A program made the translations under genes and the position numbers. Of a stretch of 64,000 nt of DNA, positions 23,501 through 33,899 are shown piece by piece. This DNA is from Bretschneidera sinensis. Lineage: Eukaryota; Streptophyta; Magnoliopsida; Brassicales; Akaniaceae. Position 1 is the stretch's first letter; every line of letters starts with the position of its first letter. The DNA lies in NCBI GenBank assembly GCA_023935145.1, contig CM043699.1, positions 105,475,536 through 105,539,535 of the forward strand, read 5' to 3'. The notes under the pieces are model-generated. The model worked only from the letters and a program-made list of their open reading frames with translations, did not search any database and was not told the origin of the DNA.

Positions 23501-25698
23501 AATTTGTTACCTTCTCAATTTTCAGTTCGAAAATAATGTCCACTTCCGATAATACTCTTAAAAAAAATATGGCAAATGATCGATTGAGGCAATAAACAGA
23601 GTCCCTCATTATAGATTTCGGAGAACATCCAATGTTGTCGGGATATATTTTTTTGACCATCGATTATACTTTTATATGATTTAGTTTATGCTTTTTAAAA
23701 TAATTTATAATAAAATAGTATTAAAGTTATATTAGTGTTTGATAAAATATAAGTGAAAAATTGAAATTTTTTGATGATGTTTGTAAAATACTGACAGTGC
23801 CAAGGGTTTAGGTTTTCTTTTATACATGTTGGATATTAAATTTACGGTGGTGTTGAGATCAAGCTTGCTATAGCTCAACTAGCTTTATGGGGCCGTCTGG
23901 AATCCCTATTATCTATGTTCCACCTGACATTAGTTACCTAACAGGTAAAGGCTCTTATAGTCATGTTTAAATAGGGTTGTCACGTCCCTTTTCAATTTTT
24001 TTATTAAAAAAACTATATTATCACTTTGTTTTATAACATCCTTTAAATTTTCAATAAAAATACGTTATTTACATAATTTCAATTATCATTCAAAGTCCCA
24101 AAGTAGTACATATTTATGTTTTGAAATGTGTCAAAAGAAAGGAGTATTATTACCAACTATAAAGAGAACTAAACTCGGTCGGTGAAGTATTTCCCTTGTT
24201 TCAGGCCCGAAATAACGTTTGGGTAGCGAAGATGCATCAGCAAAACAGTACCACCGACAAAGCATGGGCCAAAGGGTATTCTATTCAATGTAATTATGTA
24301 ATGTCGGGCACTCAGCTCGGGCTTTGGTTTTTCCGTCATTTGGTGCTTCACAGGTATGTCCAGAAAAGGTTTAAAGTTGGAGTGATACTTTTACAAGTAG
24401 ACAAACCAAACAACTGGAATTGGGTATACTATTTTTGAAATTTACATAACAGGTCCTAATTGTTTATGTTAAAACTAAACATATTAATTCGTAGTGTCTT
24501 TCTTTCTCAAGACTACTACAGCATATCAGATAATAAAAAAACCATAAATTATCTTGTGGGAGCCAATAAAGAAATGGCATGGGATTCAACACATCTTGAT
24601 ATAATTTCAACATTCATACCAATAAAATTTTTCAAGTCTTGGGGGAGCCAAGGCTCCCCTTGTCCCCCTTATTGTAAGCTTGTATGAAATTACAATGGCA
24701 AATTACTTTAGTCTCTCTCTTTTTTAAGATTATTTTTTTATCTGTTGCTCTTTTCTCTTTGAAATCTTTTTTACCGGCCTACACCCATACTACATGCAGC
24801 CAACCCCACGTATACCGACCTGCTCCCTAATTTCAACACTTGTTTGGCAGTTGATGATTTTTCTTTTTCTTTTTTTTCTCATATACCGTGAATGAGGTGG
24901 AGAAGTTTGAGAAGTTTTGTGTGCAAATTTATTCTTGATCTTTGTAAAGTGAACATTAGTTATTGAAAATTAATTTTCAACATTATTATTCCAATTGATT
25001 TTAATTATGTATTCAAATGATTTTTTATTATTATTTGTTTGTAGTGTATTTTTGTTTTACATCAATACACTTGTTGGGATTTAAAAAAATCAAAAAGAAT
25101 TAAATCGTGTAAAATGTTAGTAATTAACTTAAAAAGGTATATAGTTCTTGTGATATCTCATAAATTTGAAAGATTAAGTGTCTTGTAAAAAAAAAAATAT
25201 AAGCAAAAAAGACAATGAGATGAAATTATTACAAAACCATTTAAATATATTGAGGATTTTTAATGAATTGAATTTTAAAGTTGATTCCAAACATAAAATT
25301 CATTTCAATTATACAGTTTAACTTCATTTGCAAATAAATTCTATTTTCAGTTCATTTGACAATGAAATATGAATTTATTTACAAATGAATTCTAGTTTCA
25401 TTTCATATAGAAATGAATTGAATTATAAAATTGAAATCATACCAAACGGAGTGTAAATTTAGATTTTCTATCTAATTCGGTTTTAATATTATATATAATA
25501 GTATGCATTGTAATTTGTCTTATGAAGTATATGTTTTGCTTTTATAATATAGAATTAGTTGATTATTTGGGAGAAGAAAAAAAAAGTTTTTCGACTTGTT
25601 TATTGCGTCACAACTTTGTCTCTTGCAACTTGCAAGCAAGCATAGAAGTTGGCTTTTCATTTTGTAACTTACATATAGAGGCAAGAATTCCTCCATTT
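20556..25698. other. Long AT-rich intergenic stretch
   Basis: No gene could be supported. Noted inside: a region with many gttaa/ttaac words and imperfect inverted order (about 21220-21540), an imperfect direct repeat of about 80 bp (near 21650-21835), and a segment ending gggctgaa..gtgcacccc (about 22420-23120) that may be a decayed TIR element. Overlapping frames at 24169-24438 have no motif. Short repeat-like gggggagccaaggctcccc at 24641. Confidence 0.45.
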
Positions 25699-26105
25699 TC
25701 AATTGGCGCCATTGACAAATCGGCAATCCTTCCTAAGCTCCCCTTCATCATCTGTAAGGGGATTAATCTCCGATAATAAGAGCACAGCCCTTGAGAACTG
25801 GTCAAGAAAATAGCCACTATCAGCAGCCTTCTGTACAAAAGGAGCAGTTGTTGGATCAGATGTCAATTGCTGGTCTACTAGGAGTAAGCCTTTGTTGTTC
25901 AAAATATTCTTGTAGTGCATGTTATCGAGAATCATAGGTGTTTCACGATCATTCCTTGCGTATAACACAGCCTTTGGATCAGGGTTTGGTGTTGGACACC
26001 GACCTTTGAGGTACTCAGCGTTGTCAGGGTCCAAAGTTGGATCAACGCTTGGGTACAATCTCTGTACTAAATTCACTCAGTGAACTCGATCTACAGAGTG
26101 GGCTC
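25699..26105 (-). pseudogene. PRX21-like: Class III peroxidase (PRX21-like), last exon, with premature stop
   Basis: The acceptor CAG|GAGCCC lies at 26105. The exon reads GAHSVDRVH, a TGA stop, then VNLVQRLYPSVDPTLDPDNAEYL, DRETPMILDNMHYKNIL, GLLLVDQQLTSDPTTAPFV, FSRAVLLLSEINPLT and DCRFVNGAN with its own stop at 25699. It follows the order of Arabidopsis peroxidase 21, whose proximal-His region GAHSVGRVHC is kept apart from Gly-to-Asp and Cys-to-stop changes. The lost Cys belongs to a conserved disulfide. One Met is also missing in VQKAADSG. In life such enzymes are secreted haem oxidases of the cell wall. This copy is broken. Confidence 0.9.
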
Positions 26106-26485
26106 CTGACCACATAACAAGGAAAAAAGTTACTCGTCCATATGTATCGGTTTAAACTTGGAATAAATTTTATAAACGTGATTCTTAAAGAGTTATTCAA
26201 GATGTTTATTTTGTATTAATATGCTCATTAAGCTAAAATATACTGAAAAATTGGGGACAATGAAATACCTAATAGAGCAACTGTTCCTTCAACATCAATG
26301 CCAAGGGACTGAAACCTTGAAAGCACCGATAATATGGAATCGTTGTGGTTCGGAATTGAGTTTTCTACCTCTGTCACATAACTCCCTTTGCTCTCTCTCC
26401 TTCCTGTCTTCATTTCATTACGTGGCCCTCCTAACTGCATGTTTTATTTTTAATCGTCAATAAAATTATATTTAAATATTTTTGG
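26100..26485 (-). repeat. Direct repeat, left copy, of a peroxidase segment
   Basis: Homology with 29921-30344 covers the first six bases of the last exon, the intron, the 166-bp exon and about 50 bases of the upstream intron. It ends at tttttgga (26485). The copies differ by several exon substitutions and by a roughly 40-base indel in the intron. The two copies bracket the mosaic block 26486-29920. Confidence 0.85.
26269..26434 (-). pseudogene. PRX21-like: Peroxidase 166-bp exon, duplicate copy
   Basis: Acceptor ATGCAG|TTAGGAGG at 26434 and donor TTAG|GTATT at 26269 give 166 bp, the usual size of this class III peroxidase exon. It reads LGGPRNEMKTGRRESKGSY, TEVENSIPNHNDSILSVLSRF and GIDVEGTVALLG. 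The exon is a near copy of 30126-30291. It sits directly upstream of the last exon (26105) and belongs to the 3' part of the split gene. Confidence 0.9.
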
Positions 26486-26567
26486 AAAGTCTTGTGGGGA
26501 AAATTGGGAATTATATTATTGTTTTCGACTACTTGTCACCCCCAAACGGATGGACAAAGCAAGGTAG
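26486..26567 (+). pseudogene. Gypsy integrase scrap
   Basis: About 80 bases reading [25 protein letters not shown], the conserved core-end motif of Ty3/gypsy integrase (HPQTDGQ). It has no continuation on either side: peroxidase intron to the left and CACTA-like DNA to the right. A filler fragment. Confidence 0.75.
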
Positions 26568-28434
26568 CTATACAAGATAAAAGGTCAACGCCGGTGTTTT
26601 TTTGTGTGTGCATATTTCGGCGCTTCAAAGTCCCGCATTATGAATTGCCAGCGCTTATTGCAAGCGCTGGATAAAGCGCCGGTATGTGTGGTGTCGAAGC
26701 GCAAATACCGGCGCTTAAAGAAAGCACCGCAATATGCATATTTTTTCGGCGTTTCTAAGCGCCGTTATATTTCGGTGCTTCTAAGCGCAGCAATATACCA
26801 GCCCTTATATAGCGGCGTTTTTAAACACCGGTATATTTCGGTCCTTTTAAGTGCCGAAATATTCTAAGCACCGCTATATTGCGGACATATTCATATTACG
26901 GCACTTTTAAGCGCCGCTAAAAATGGTTGTAAGCACCACTAAAAATTGTTTTAAGCGCCGTTAAAAGTGGTTTTAATTGTTTTTTTACATTATTTTAGCT
27001 TAAATATCAATACTAATACCCTTCAATAATACTCTTCAATAAATAAAATGTACCATCAAATCCATAAAATTTCAAATGTTCTTCAATATATAAAATGTAC
27101 CATCAAATATCCATAAAAATTCTTTTACTTAATACAAAAGTCATCTCATTTACAAAAAAAAAAAAAAAAAACAATCATAGTTAACATATAAAATTCATAC
27201 AAAACAAAATAATGGAATGTAATATGAAAAATTATATTACCATTAACATCAATTATGAGGTCATCTATTTACCAATTGTTGTAGTAAAGACTTCAGCTCA
27301 TTAACTTGGGATTTCATACTGTTCATTTGATCATCGTGCTTAGCTGTTATTTCTTGAATCTGATGCACATACTGTTCAATCTGATGCGCATGTTGTTGAT
27401 TGTTTTCTTCCATTTGTGCTCTCAGACTATTTATCTCTTCAGCATAAGCTGCCCCATGGTATCCCATATCATTCCTCATTTGAGCTGAAAGTCCATACAC
27501 AGCAGAGGGTGCAACTTCAAACCCCTGACATCGAACACGACCGCAACTCTCTTCACCCATAAGCTCTGTGAAGACTTCATTTTGTATTGCTAAATTATTG
27601 CTAGCATCAGAGGATCCTTAAGCTACAACAAGTTTAGCAACATGAGCTTCAGCTATAACCTACAATTAGGAAACAATAAAGATTAAACTCGTCCGAATTT
27701 TAAGTAGCTAATTGCAGCGAAATTTACATAAAACAAAAGTTGCTTATCATATTTTATAGAAAAAAAGGGCAGAATTTCCCCTATTTTTCTATAAAACCTC
27801 CTGCAAAAGAAAAACAAATATACAATCCAAACAATGTAGCTAATTCACAACTTAACAAGAAAACAACAAAAAAGAAACAGAGGATAAAACAAATTCATCT
27901 AAGAGAAAAGACTATCTCTTTTCTTTCATAAGGATCTCTGTGACCATGGTCAAAATGACTCTTTTTAAAAGAAATCGACAAAATAAACCCTGTTTTTAAG
28001 ACATTTTACAAATCTAAATAAACCTATATAATATACATATAACAAGGTGCTTTTATCATTTCAAAAACTTTTACTATAACATTAACAGTTCAAGTCTGGC
28101 AATATCATCATTCTATCTAAAATATATATTAAAATTAACAGGAAAAAATATTATTTTACCAAATCTTCTACTAGATGATCATTTGTGTGCTCATAGCAGT
28201 AGACTAGAAATACATTTTCAATTTCATTTTCTGGAAAACCTTTTCTGTTTTCAAGCAACAAAAGATTTGTCAAAATAAATAACCCAATTCAACAAGGCCG
28301 GGAAAGATACTCAACAGCATCATTCCATAACTAATTCAAGAAAGTAAAAGACATGATATATAATCCAATTTCTAAGAGATTTGTGAAAATCTTAATATGT
28401 TCAGTTGGTGTACAGGCTTATGCAGCCAGGGTTT
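26568..28434 (-). mobile_element. CACTA (En/Spm)-like transposon fragment
   Basis: The left end ctatacaagataaaagg resembles the CACTACAAGA-type terminus. The next 400 bases (26590-26965) hold about ten short inverted words of the type GGCGCTT..AAGCGCC, including a perfect 9-bp-arm hairpin at 26648-26670. Such subterminal repeats are typical of plant CACTA elements, where they bind the transposase partner. A transposase-family C-terminus follows at 27261-27560. The other end is not seen; an Athila-like LTR begins at 28435. The remainder (27600-28434) is AT-rich without motifs. Confidence 0.6.
27261..27560 (-). pseudogene. C-terminal part of a CACTA-associated protein, coiled coil
   Basis: A 99-codon frame: GRVRCQGFEVAPSAVYG, then a heptad-rich stretch (INSLRAQMEENNQQHAHQ, VHQIQEITAKHDDQMNSM, VNELKSLLQQLV). 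The G-R-x-R-x-x-G start followed by a coiled coil resembles the C-terminus of plant transposase 23/24-type proteins carried by CACTA elements. Upstream exons are not recognisable. Intron-like DNA follows at 27600. The match is from memory of the family pattern, hence moderate confidence. Confidence 0.5.
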
Positions 28435-29747
28435 TGTTGTGCGTTTATATACTTAAATAACTAAGCAGATAATCGTACTAGTTATACTTGCAAGTGCACA
28501 AGGTCATCAGTGTAGTCTAGTGTGCGAAAGCAAGGTCATCTCCACAGGGATTGGTAAAGTTATTTTTAGAATTAGTTTCTCTAAAGTAAAAAGAGATAAA
28601 TAACTGTTGGAAAGTGATTTGATGATAATAAAGACATAGGGCTTTGATATCCACCACTAGTCATATATTCCCAATGTGTATAAGGTATCAATGCACTAAC
28701 TTTATTATGTATACCTATTGGTTGCCAACCTAAGGGCATGGTATCTACTCCTTAAGCTATTGATTTTCCTAAGCAACGAGTTAGGCATGATATCTACTAT
28801 AACTTTTTTCTTCCTTAAGGGATTCAACATGGTATCTGCTCGAGTTGTCCCTTAAGAAAACATAAGTACTGTGGAAATCGACAACCACATGAGACCTAGG
28901 GCATGGTATCTACTCCCGGTTTCCCATGTTGATTAACCCGGGTATTCGGATAAGATATCCCTTGTTACTAATGCTAGACCCAAGACTCGGTCATCCAAAT
29001 TGATTTAACTAACCCATCCATACCACATGCATACGTTGGCCTTACACATACATATGAGGAATTTAAATAAGCACAGGTGTTAATCAAGTTAAGTAACATA
29101 ATAAGCTATTGGCAAAGATTTTATCAATGAATAAAAATATGGGAATGCATAATTAGGGCTTCAATCGAGCCCTATAAGAGAGTTAGTTACACATACTAAC
29201 TAAAGTAAACATTATAAATAAACTAAACATAAAGGAGAAGAATAAACCCGAGAGAAGAGGCGTCAATTCTCTCCCAAGCCCTCAACTCCAAGTAAAAGAA
29301 AATAGAGAAGTGTTTTCTATCTAAGGTGTCTTAAGTGTGTGATTTACAAGTGTATTTATAGGTCTTTGAGAAGTCCTAAGAGAACCATGAGTTCCTAAAC
29401 CTTCTTAAAACAACAATTCTCTTATTTCCAAAATAGGGTTCTGCAGTTTACTGTTCACGCCCGTACATGTGCGCTCGATCGCAGTGTGCGCTCGATCCTT
29501 CAAGTGTGCACACGATCGCATGTGCACTCGATCGTATTGCATGGCACGATCGATCGCACTTTGTCCAAAGAATGCTCCAAGGCTTCCAGATTTCTTCCTT
29601 TAAGTGCCAAAACTGCTTCTTTTTCTCCAAGACCCTATAAAAACATGTAAAACACACAAATGGAGTCAAAGAGACCAAATTAATGTAATAAATGACCTAA
29701 CAACTGTAAATAAGGGGGCTTAAATATGAATATTTAAGCATCTATCA
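28435..29747 (-). repeat. LTR of a third Athila-like element (1313 bp)
   Basis: It begins tgttgtgcg and ends catctatca on the plus strand. It shares with the B LTRs the word order near the start (..cacaagg, tctccacaggga), the late CTTAAATA words and the flanking PPT (minus TAAGTTTGGGGGTG). The body is otherwise diverged. A TATA-like CTATAAATAC (minus) lies near 29351-29364, and a short palindrome cluster (GCGCTCGATCGC, GATCGATCGC) at 29469-29560, about 100 bases upstream of it. Confidence 0.8.
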
Positions 29748-29920
29748 CACCCCCAAACTTATATATTGCTAGTCCCTTAGCAATACTAAATTAAAAACTA
29801 AAATGAAAGACATAGATAAATTCAATGTTCATGGTGTCAATCAAAAGTCTAGATTTAACACAAAACTATGATGCGCATTCATGAGTAAGCTTAACAAATG
29901 TAAACATATTTTTGTAATGA
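29748..29920 (-). mobile_element. Truncated internal 3' end of the third Athila-like element
   Basis: Starts with the PPT and matches the non-coding 3' region of B1 (9406-9575), including attgctagtccc and gattcatgag..aagctta. Homology stops at ttgtaatga (29920); the next base begins the peroxidase repeat. All coding domains are absent. Confidence 0.75.
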
Positions 29921-30344
29921 GGGCTCCTGACCACAAGCAAAAAAGGTTACTATGTAAACGAGAGGTAAAACTTGAAATAAATTTTATAAACGTGATTTTT
30001 TAAGAGATAATTTGCACTGACAAAAAATCAAACTCAAAACCTACGCTATCCAAGACGATTATTTTATATTAATATGCATATTAAACAAAAAAAAAAAAAA
30101 CAGAAAATTGGGGATAATAAAGTACCTAATAGAGCAACTGTTCCTTCAACATCAATGCCAAGGGACTGAAACCTTGAGAGAACCGATGACATGGAATCGT
30201 TGTGGTTTGGAATTGAGTTTTCTACCTCTGTCACATAACTCCCTTTGCTATCTCTCCTTCCTGTCCTCATTTCAACACGTGGCCCTCCTAACTGCATGTT
30301 TTATTTTTAATTGTCAAAAAAAATTATATTTAAATATTTTTGGT
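29921..30344 (-). repeat. Direct repeat, right copy, of a peroxidase segment
   Basis: Partner of 26100-26485. It starts exactly with gggctc, the first six bases of the last exon, and runs through an intron with about 40 extra bases, the 166-bp exon and into the next intron, where it stays collinear with the upstream exons. Confidence 0.85.
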
Positions 30345-30624
30345 TTTATTTCGATATTAATTAATTTGGTTGAAATTACATACCATGACAATACCATCTC
30401 TGGCACAGAGAGCCACAATATCAGCACAAGAAACTGTTAATGGACATTCCTTCTCAAAAGCCTCTTTGATTGTCTTAACGTACTTGAAATTTCTCATGCC
30501 GAAGCTCCTCGACGATGTCTGTTCTGATTCAATCCCATTCAACGTCTCCAACAGCAGTGATGCATCGCATGACTATAATAAACCTTAAAATTACATTGAG
30601 ACGCACACATTCCTTCTCATTACC

Positions 30625-30660
<36 letters not shown>

Positions 30661-32382
30661 TTTGTCACATTTTTTTAGATTTTTCTTTGCTAAATACTTA
30701 TTTTAGCTATATATATTATTGTTGGAGTTCTATTTTGACAATATAATTTTCAATTGTACTAATCAGAACCTACAACTCTGTTTAGTTACTTAATCTGATC
30801 TTTATTCCCGATGAATTTGGTTTTATAATCTCATTAGATTTTAATTTTAATACCAAGCCAGTTTTAAGATGATTATAACTAATAAACAACAGACAAAATT
30901 TTTAGAGTATCAACATTGAACTGATGTTGAGGTGAAAATCTAATTGGATTTTAAGTCCAAATTCATTGAAATGATAAGACTAAGAAATAAAATAAAAAAA
31001 AAGTGCAGCCTTGATGATACAACTAGAAATTGCATGACCAAAATAAAACCCGGCTCATAATGTATGTTCAAGTATTTATTATTTAATATTTTTTTCATTT
31101 CTTGTTTTGGTTATCACGATTTTTTGGTTCTAAGTCATAAAGTCAAAAACATTTACTTATTCAGTTTCCAAAAGTAACTCAAAATTTTCACTTTTCCAAA
31201 ATAGTAAATCTAAGTTATAAAAAAAATATATCAATAGAGAGCAAATTTCAAAAGCAATTATTTTGACGAAGAAATAAAAAATTAAAATATTCTATAATTT
31301 AAAATTTGTGAGATTCAAATTATAATTAAAAAATGGGTAAAGAGGATATATTATTATATTACCTTAACTGTGCAATCATGGAAGAGATTCCTAACCCATG
31401 AAACAGCTGTGTTGCCATGTTTATCATATAGCTTGATGACTTCTTGTTTGATTATCTCCTCAGCTCTTGGGCAACTCTCTGCATAGTGATTTAACTGGAG
31501 ATCACTTTTACCTGCATCAAGAATATATCATTTTTCCCCCAAATTAAAATGTAAAAAAAATAAATTAACCCATCATATTAATTTTTAACGCTGATTTCCA
31601 AAATATATAAACATTTATACTACGAATTAAGAGCTAAATATGATTAATTTAGGCTTATGATCATTTCATAAACCAAATCCAATTATTCTCCGTACAACAA
31701 GCAATTACTTCTATGCATAGTTAATTGGTTTATAAAATAATCACATCTCCCTTTAAAATGGAGATTCATTTTTTTTTTTAAATCCCAATCTACCGACCTA
31801 TACAGCAATTTTATTTATTTATAAAAGAGTTTTTAGCACGAAAAATTGATATTAAGATCTCAACATATCCAAATATATTTTTGATTTGAGATAATAATTA
31901 ATTAACCAAAAGCCGCTGGTTAGGAGATTTTGGATTTTTTTTTTATATAAAATAGGTAAGTAAATAGGCTACCTCACATACCCGTTAATGAATATTGCAT
32001 CTTTTAAGAGATTTCGGTTTTTTTAAACATAATGTTAAGTAGGTTGGTTATTCTATACTTGTCAGGAAGTATTGAGTCCATAGTGAATATGGAGTAGTCC
32101 CCACCGCATTATATCAGAACTGAAACTAAGAATCATTTCGCACTCTGTGATAAAAACTTAAGTTTAGCACCAACAATCGCCTACGAGAAAAATTCAAATT
32201 TGAATATATCGATCTCACCTTCTATCAAATTAATAAATAATAAATAGTAATAGAAAAAAAACTTCAGTTAATTATTAGAGTGGTAAATGTGTGTAAATAC
32301 GCTACCAATGTAAAACTGAAAGAACAACGGTAAAAACAGAAAAAATAAAGCTCGAGGAGCAGTGATGCTTCTTGGTGGCCAT
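30126..32382 (-). pseudogene. PRX21-like: Class III peroxidase (PRX21-like), exons 1-4, 3' end missing
   Basis: Four exons with GT-AG borders. Exon 1 is 32306-32382 (MATKKHH, signal peptide). Exon 2 is 31363-31511 (SDLQLNHYAESCPRAEEI, GNTAVSWVRNLFHDC with distal Arg and His). Exon 3 is 30384-30572 (SCDASLLLETLNG, SFGMRNFKYVK, VSCADIVALCARDGIVM). Exon 4 is 30126-30291 (166 bp). These closely follow Arabidopsis peroxidase 21, an extracellular haem peroxidase. Only six bases of exon 5 remain (29921-29926); the rest lies beyond a 3.4 kb block at 25699. Exon 1 starts in one frame but joins exon 2 in another, so one base seems gained or lost, most likely in the A6 run at 32340-32345. It could be a pseudogene or contain a base-call error. 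Confidence 0.88.
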
Positions 32383-32434
32383 ATCTTTTTAAGCCTCTTG
32401 CTTTTGTGTGATCCAATTGAGGCATTCTCACAAG

Positions 32435-32443
32435 CTTTATATA
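32435..32443 (-). promoter_or_regulatory. TATA box of the peroxidase gene
   Basis: Minus strand TATATAAAG, about 53 bases upstream of the ATG at 32382. Spacing suits a plant core promoter with a short leader. Confidence 0.6.
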
Positions 32444-32548
32444 GGGAATGATTTTGAAGTGCAAAGATGGAACTAAACCCCCCCTTTCCACTAAAGCCGC
32501 TTTCTTTGACCTATTGGCAATCCCCACTACCCCACGCGACTGGCCCAC

Positions 32549-33079
32549 TCGAAGCCACAGAGTAATATTTTTAACAAATACGATCTGAATGGTTTATTTT
32601 AATATGAAATAAGTCTGTTTCTACATCTTTTGATATAAAAAACAATCTTTTGGTTTTGAAAGTTTTTTACAAGAGTTTATTGTGAAAATTGACTTTTTCC
32701 GTGAAAAAAATGACACCCATATGATAAATCCATTATCGTTTTTTCATTCACATATTTAGTTATACTTTGATTTTTTTGATTTTTAATTTAAAAAAATATT
32801 TTGTCAATTTAAATTTGTGAAAAATATTTTTTTATAAAAAAATTTGTATTTTTTAAAATAATATTTTAAAAAATTAAGTACTTTATTAATTCAATGTATA
32901 CAAAATAATTTAATATATAAAAAATTAATTTAATTGAATGCATTTGTACACCAATGCATTTGTGAAGTAATTTGCACGCAAACAAAAGCAAATTTGTAAG
33001 ACAGTTGGCTTTGCAGACTTCATTGGTATAAGATTGAATGTGAGATAAATTATAACTGTTATACCACGGATAGGTTCTG
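32549..33079. other. AT-rich upstream region of the peroxidase
   Basis: No gene or clear repeat seen. It probably contains promoter-distal sequence of the peroxidase gene; no element could be picked out by eye. Confidence 0.4.
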
Positions 33080-33245
33080 TAGAGTTACTACATAAATGAA
33101 AATTTTTATTACTAATTATAAAAAAAATAAGTAATAATTATTATATATATTTTTAAAACTTTTTAAATCTAATTATTATTTAATTTTTTATAATTATTAA
33201 TCGACTTTCTTGATTTCGTGATAAGTCTCACGAAATCAATTTCGG
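33080..33245. mobile_element. Foldback MITE, copy 2
   Basis: The right half (aattattatttaa to cacgaaatcaattt) is a close match to the reverse complement of the left arm of copy 1 (20347-20436), including tcacgaaat. The left half is partial. Boundaries are approximate. Confidence 0.55.
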
Positions 33246-33488
33246 AAGATCGGGACTCGATAAATTAAGTATATCAGAAGATAAAAAAAAACTGTAGGGT
33301 ATTACTATATTTCTTCTAAATTGTTCTATTTCGCTCCCATGACAAGGCATGATTAATCAATAATACAAGGAAAATTATTAATCAATAATGAATTAATATT
33401 TATTGGTTGTTATGTATTAATAAAAATAAAGGACAAGATCGATGATTAGTCGATTGGTATCTGATTGAATAATTTGATAAACATAAAC

Positions 33489-33631
33489 TGAAGTCTATCC
33501 AAACATAAAAAAAAAAGAAAAAAGTAATGGGGCATATTATTACTATAATATTCTTTCAAAATTGAAGTCTATCCAAACATTAAAAAATAACAAATAGTGG
33601 GGCATATTATTATTATAATTCTTTCAAAATT
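33489..33631. repeat. Imperfect 74-bp tandem pair
   Basis: The unit beginning tgaagtctatccaaac starts at 33489 and 33563; both contain tggggcatattatta. The sequence after the second unit (33620-33690) is also an imperfect copy of 33305-33365, so a larger duplication may have occurred. Confidence 0.75.
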
Positions 33632-33899
33632 GTTCCATTTCGTCGCCATGACCACAATGTATGATTAATCATGTTACAGTGTAATATGGGATGATTTAAA
33701 AAATTTGTTTTAATCTCCACTTAAATTATTATTCAAGTCAAGATTATGAGATTTTTCTGATACTCAAGGATATTACTATATTTTGTACATTTGATCAAAT
33801 TTTTACCATGTTTTTTTTCTATTTTATTTAGAGTAATGACTAACATATCATAAACCTTATTCCCTCACATAATAACTCTTCTTATTCATAAAGTAGTTA

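Noticed and set aside
24169..24438. Overlapping frames on both strands, possible host exon
   Set aside because: No recognisable motif, no splice-consistent neighbours; left as intergenic.
25522..25776. Plus-strand frame over the end of the peroxidase
   Set aside because: Antisense shadow of the last exon.
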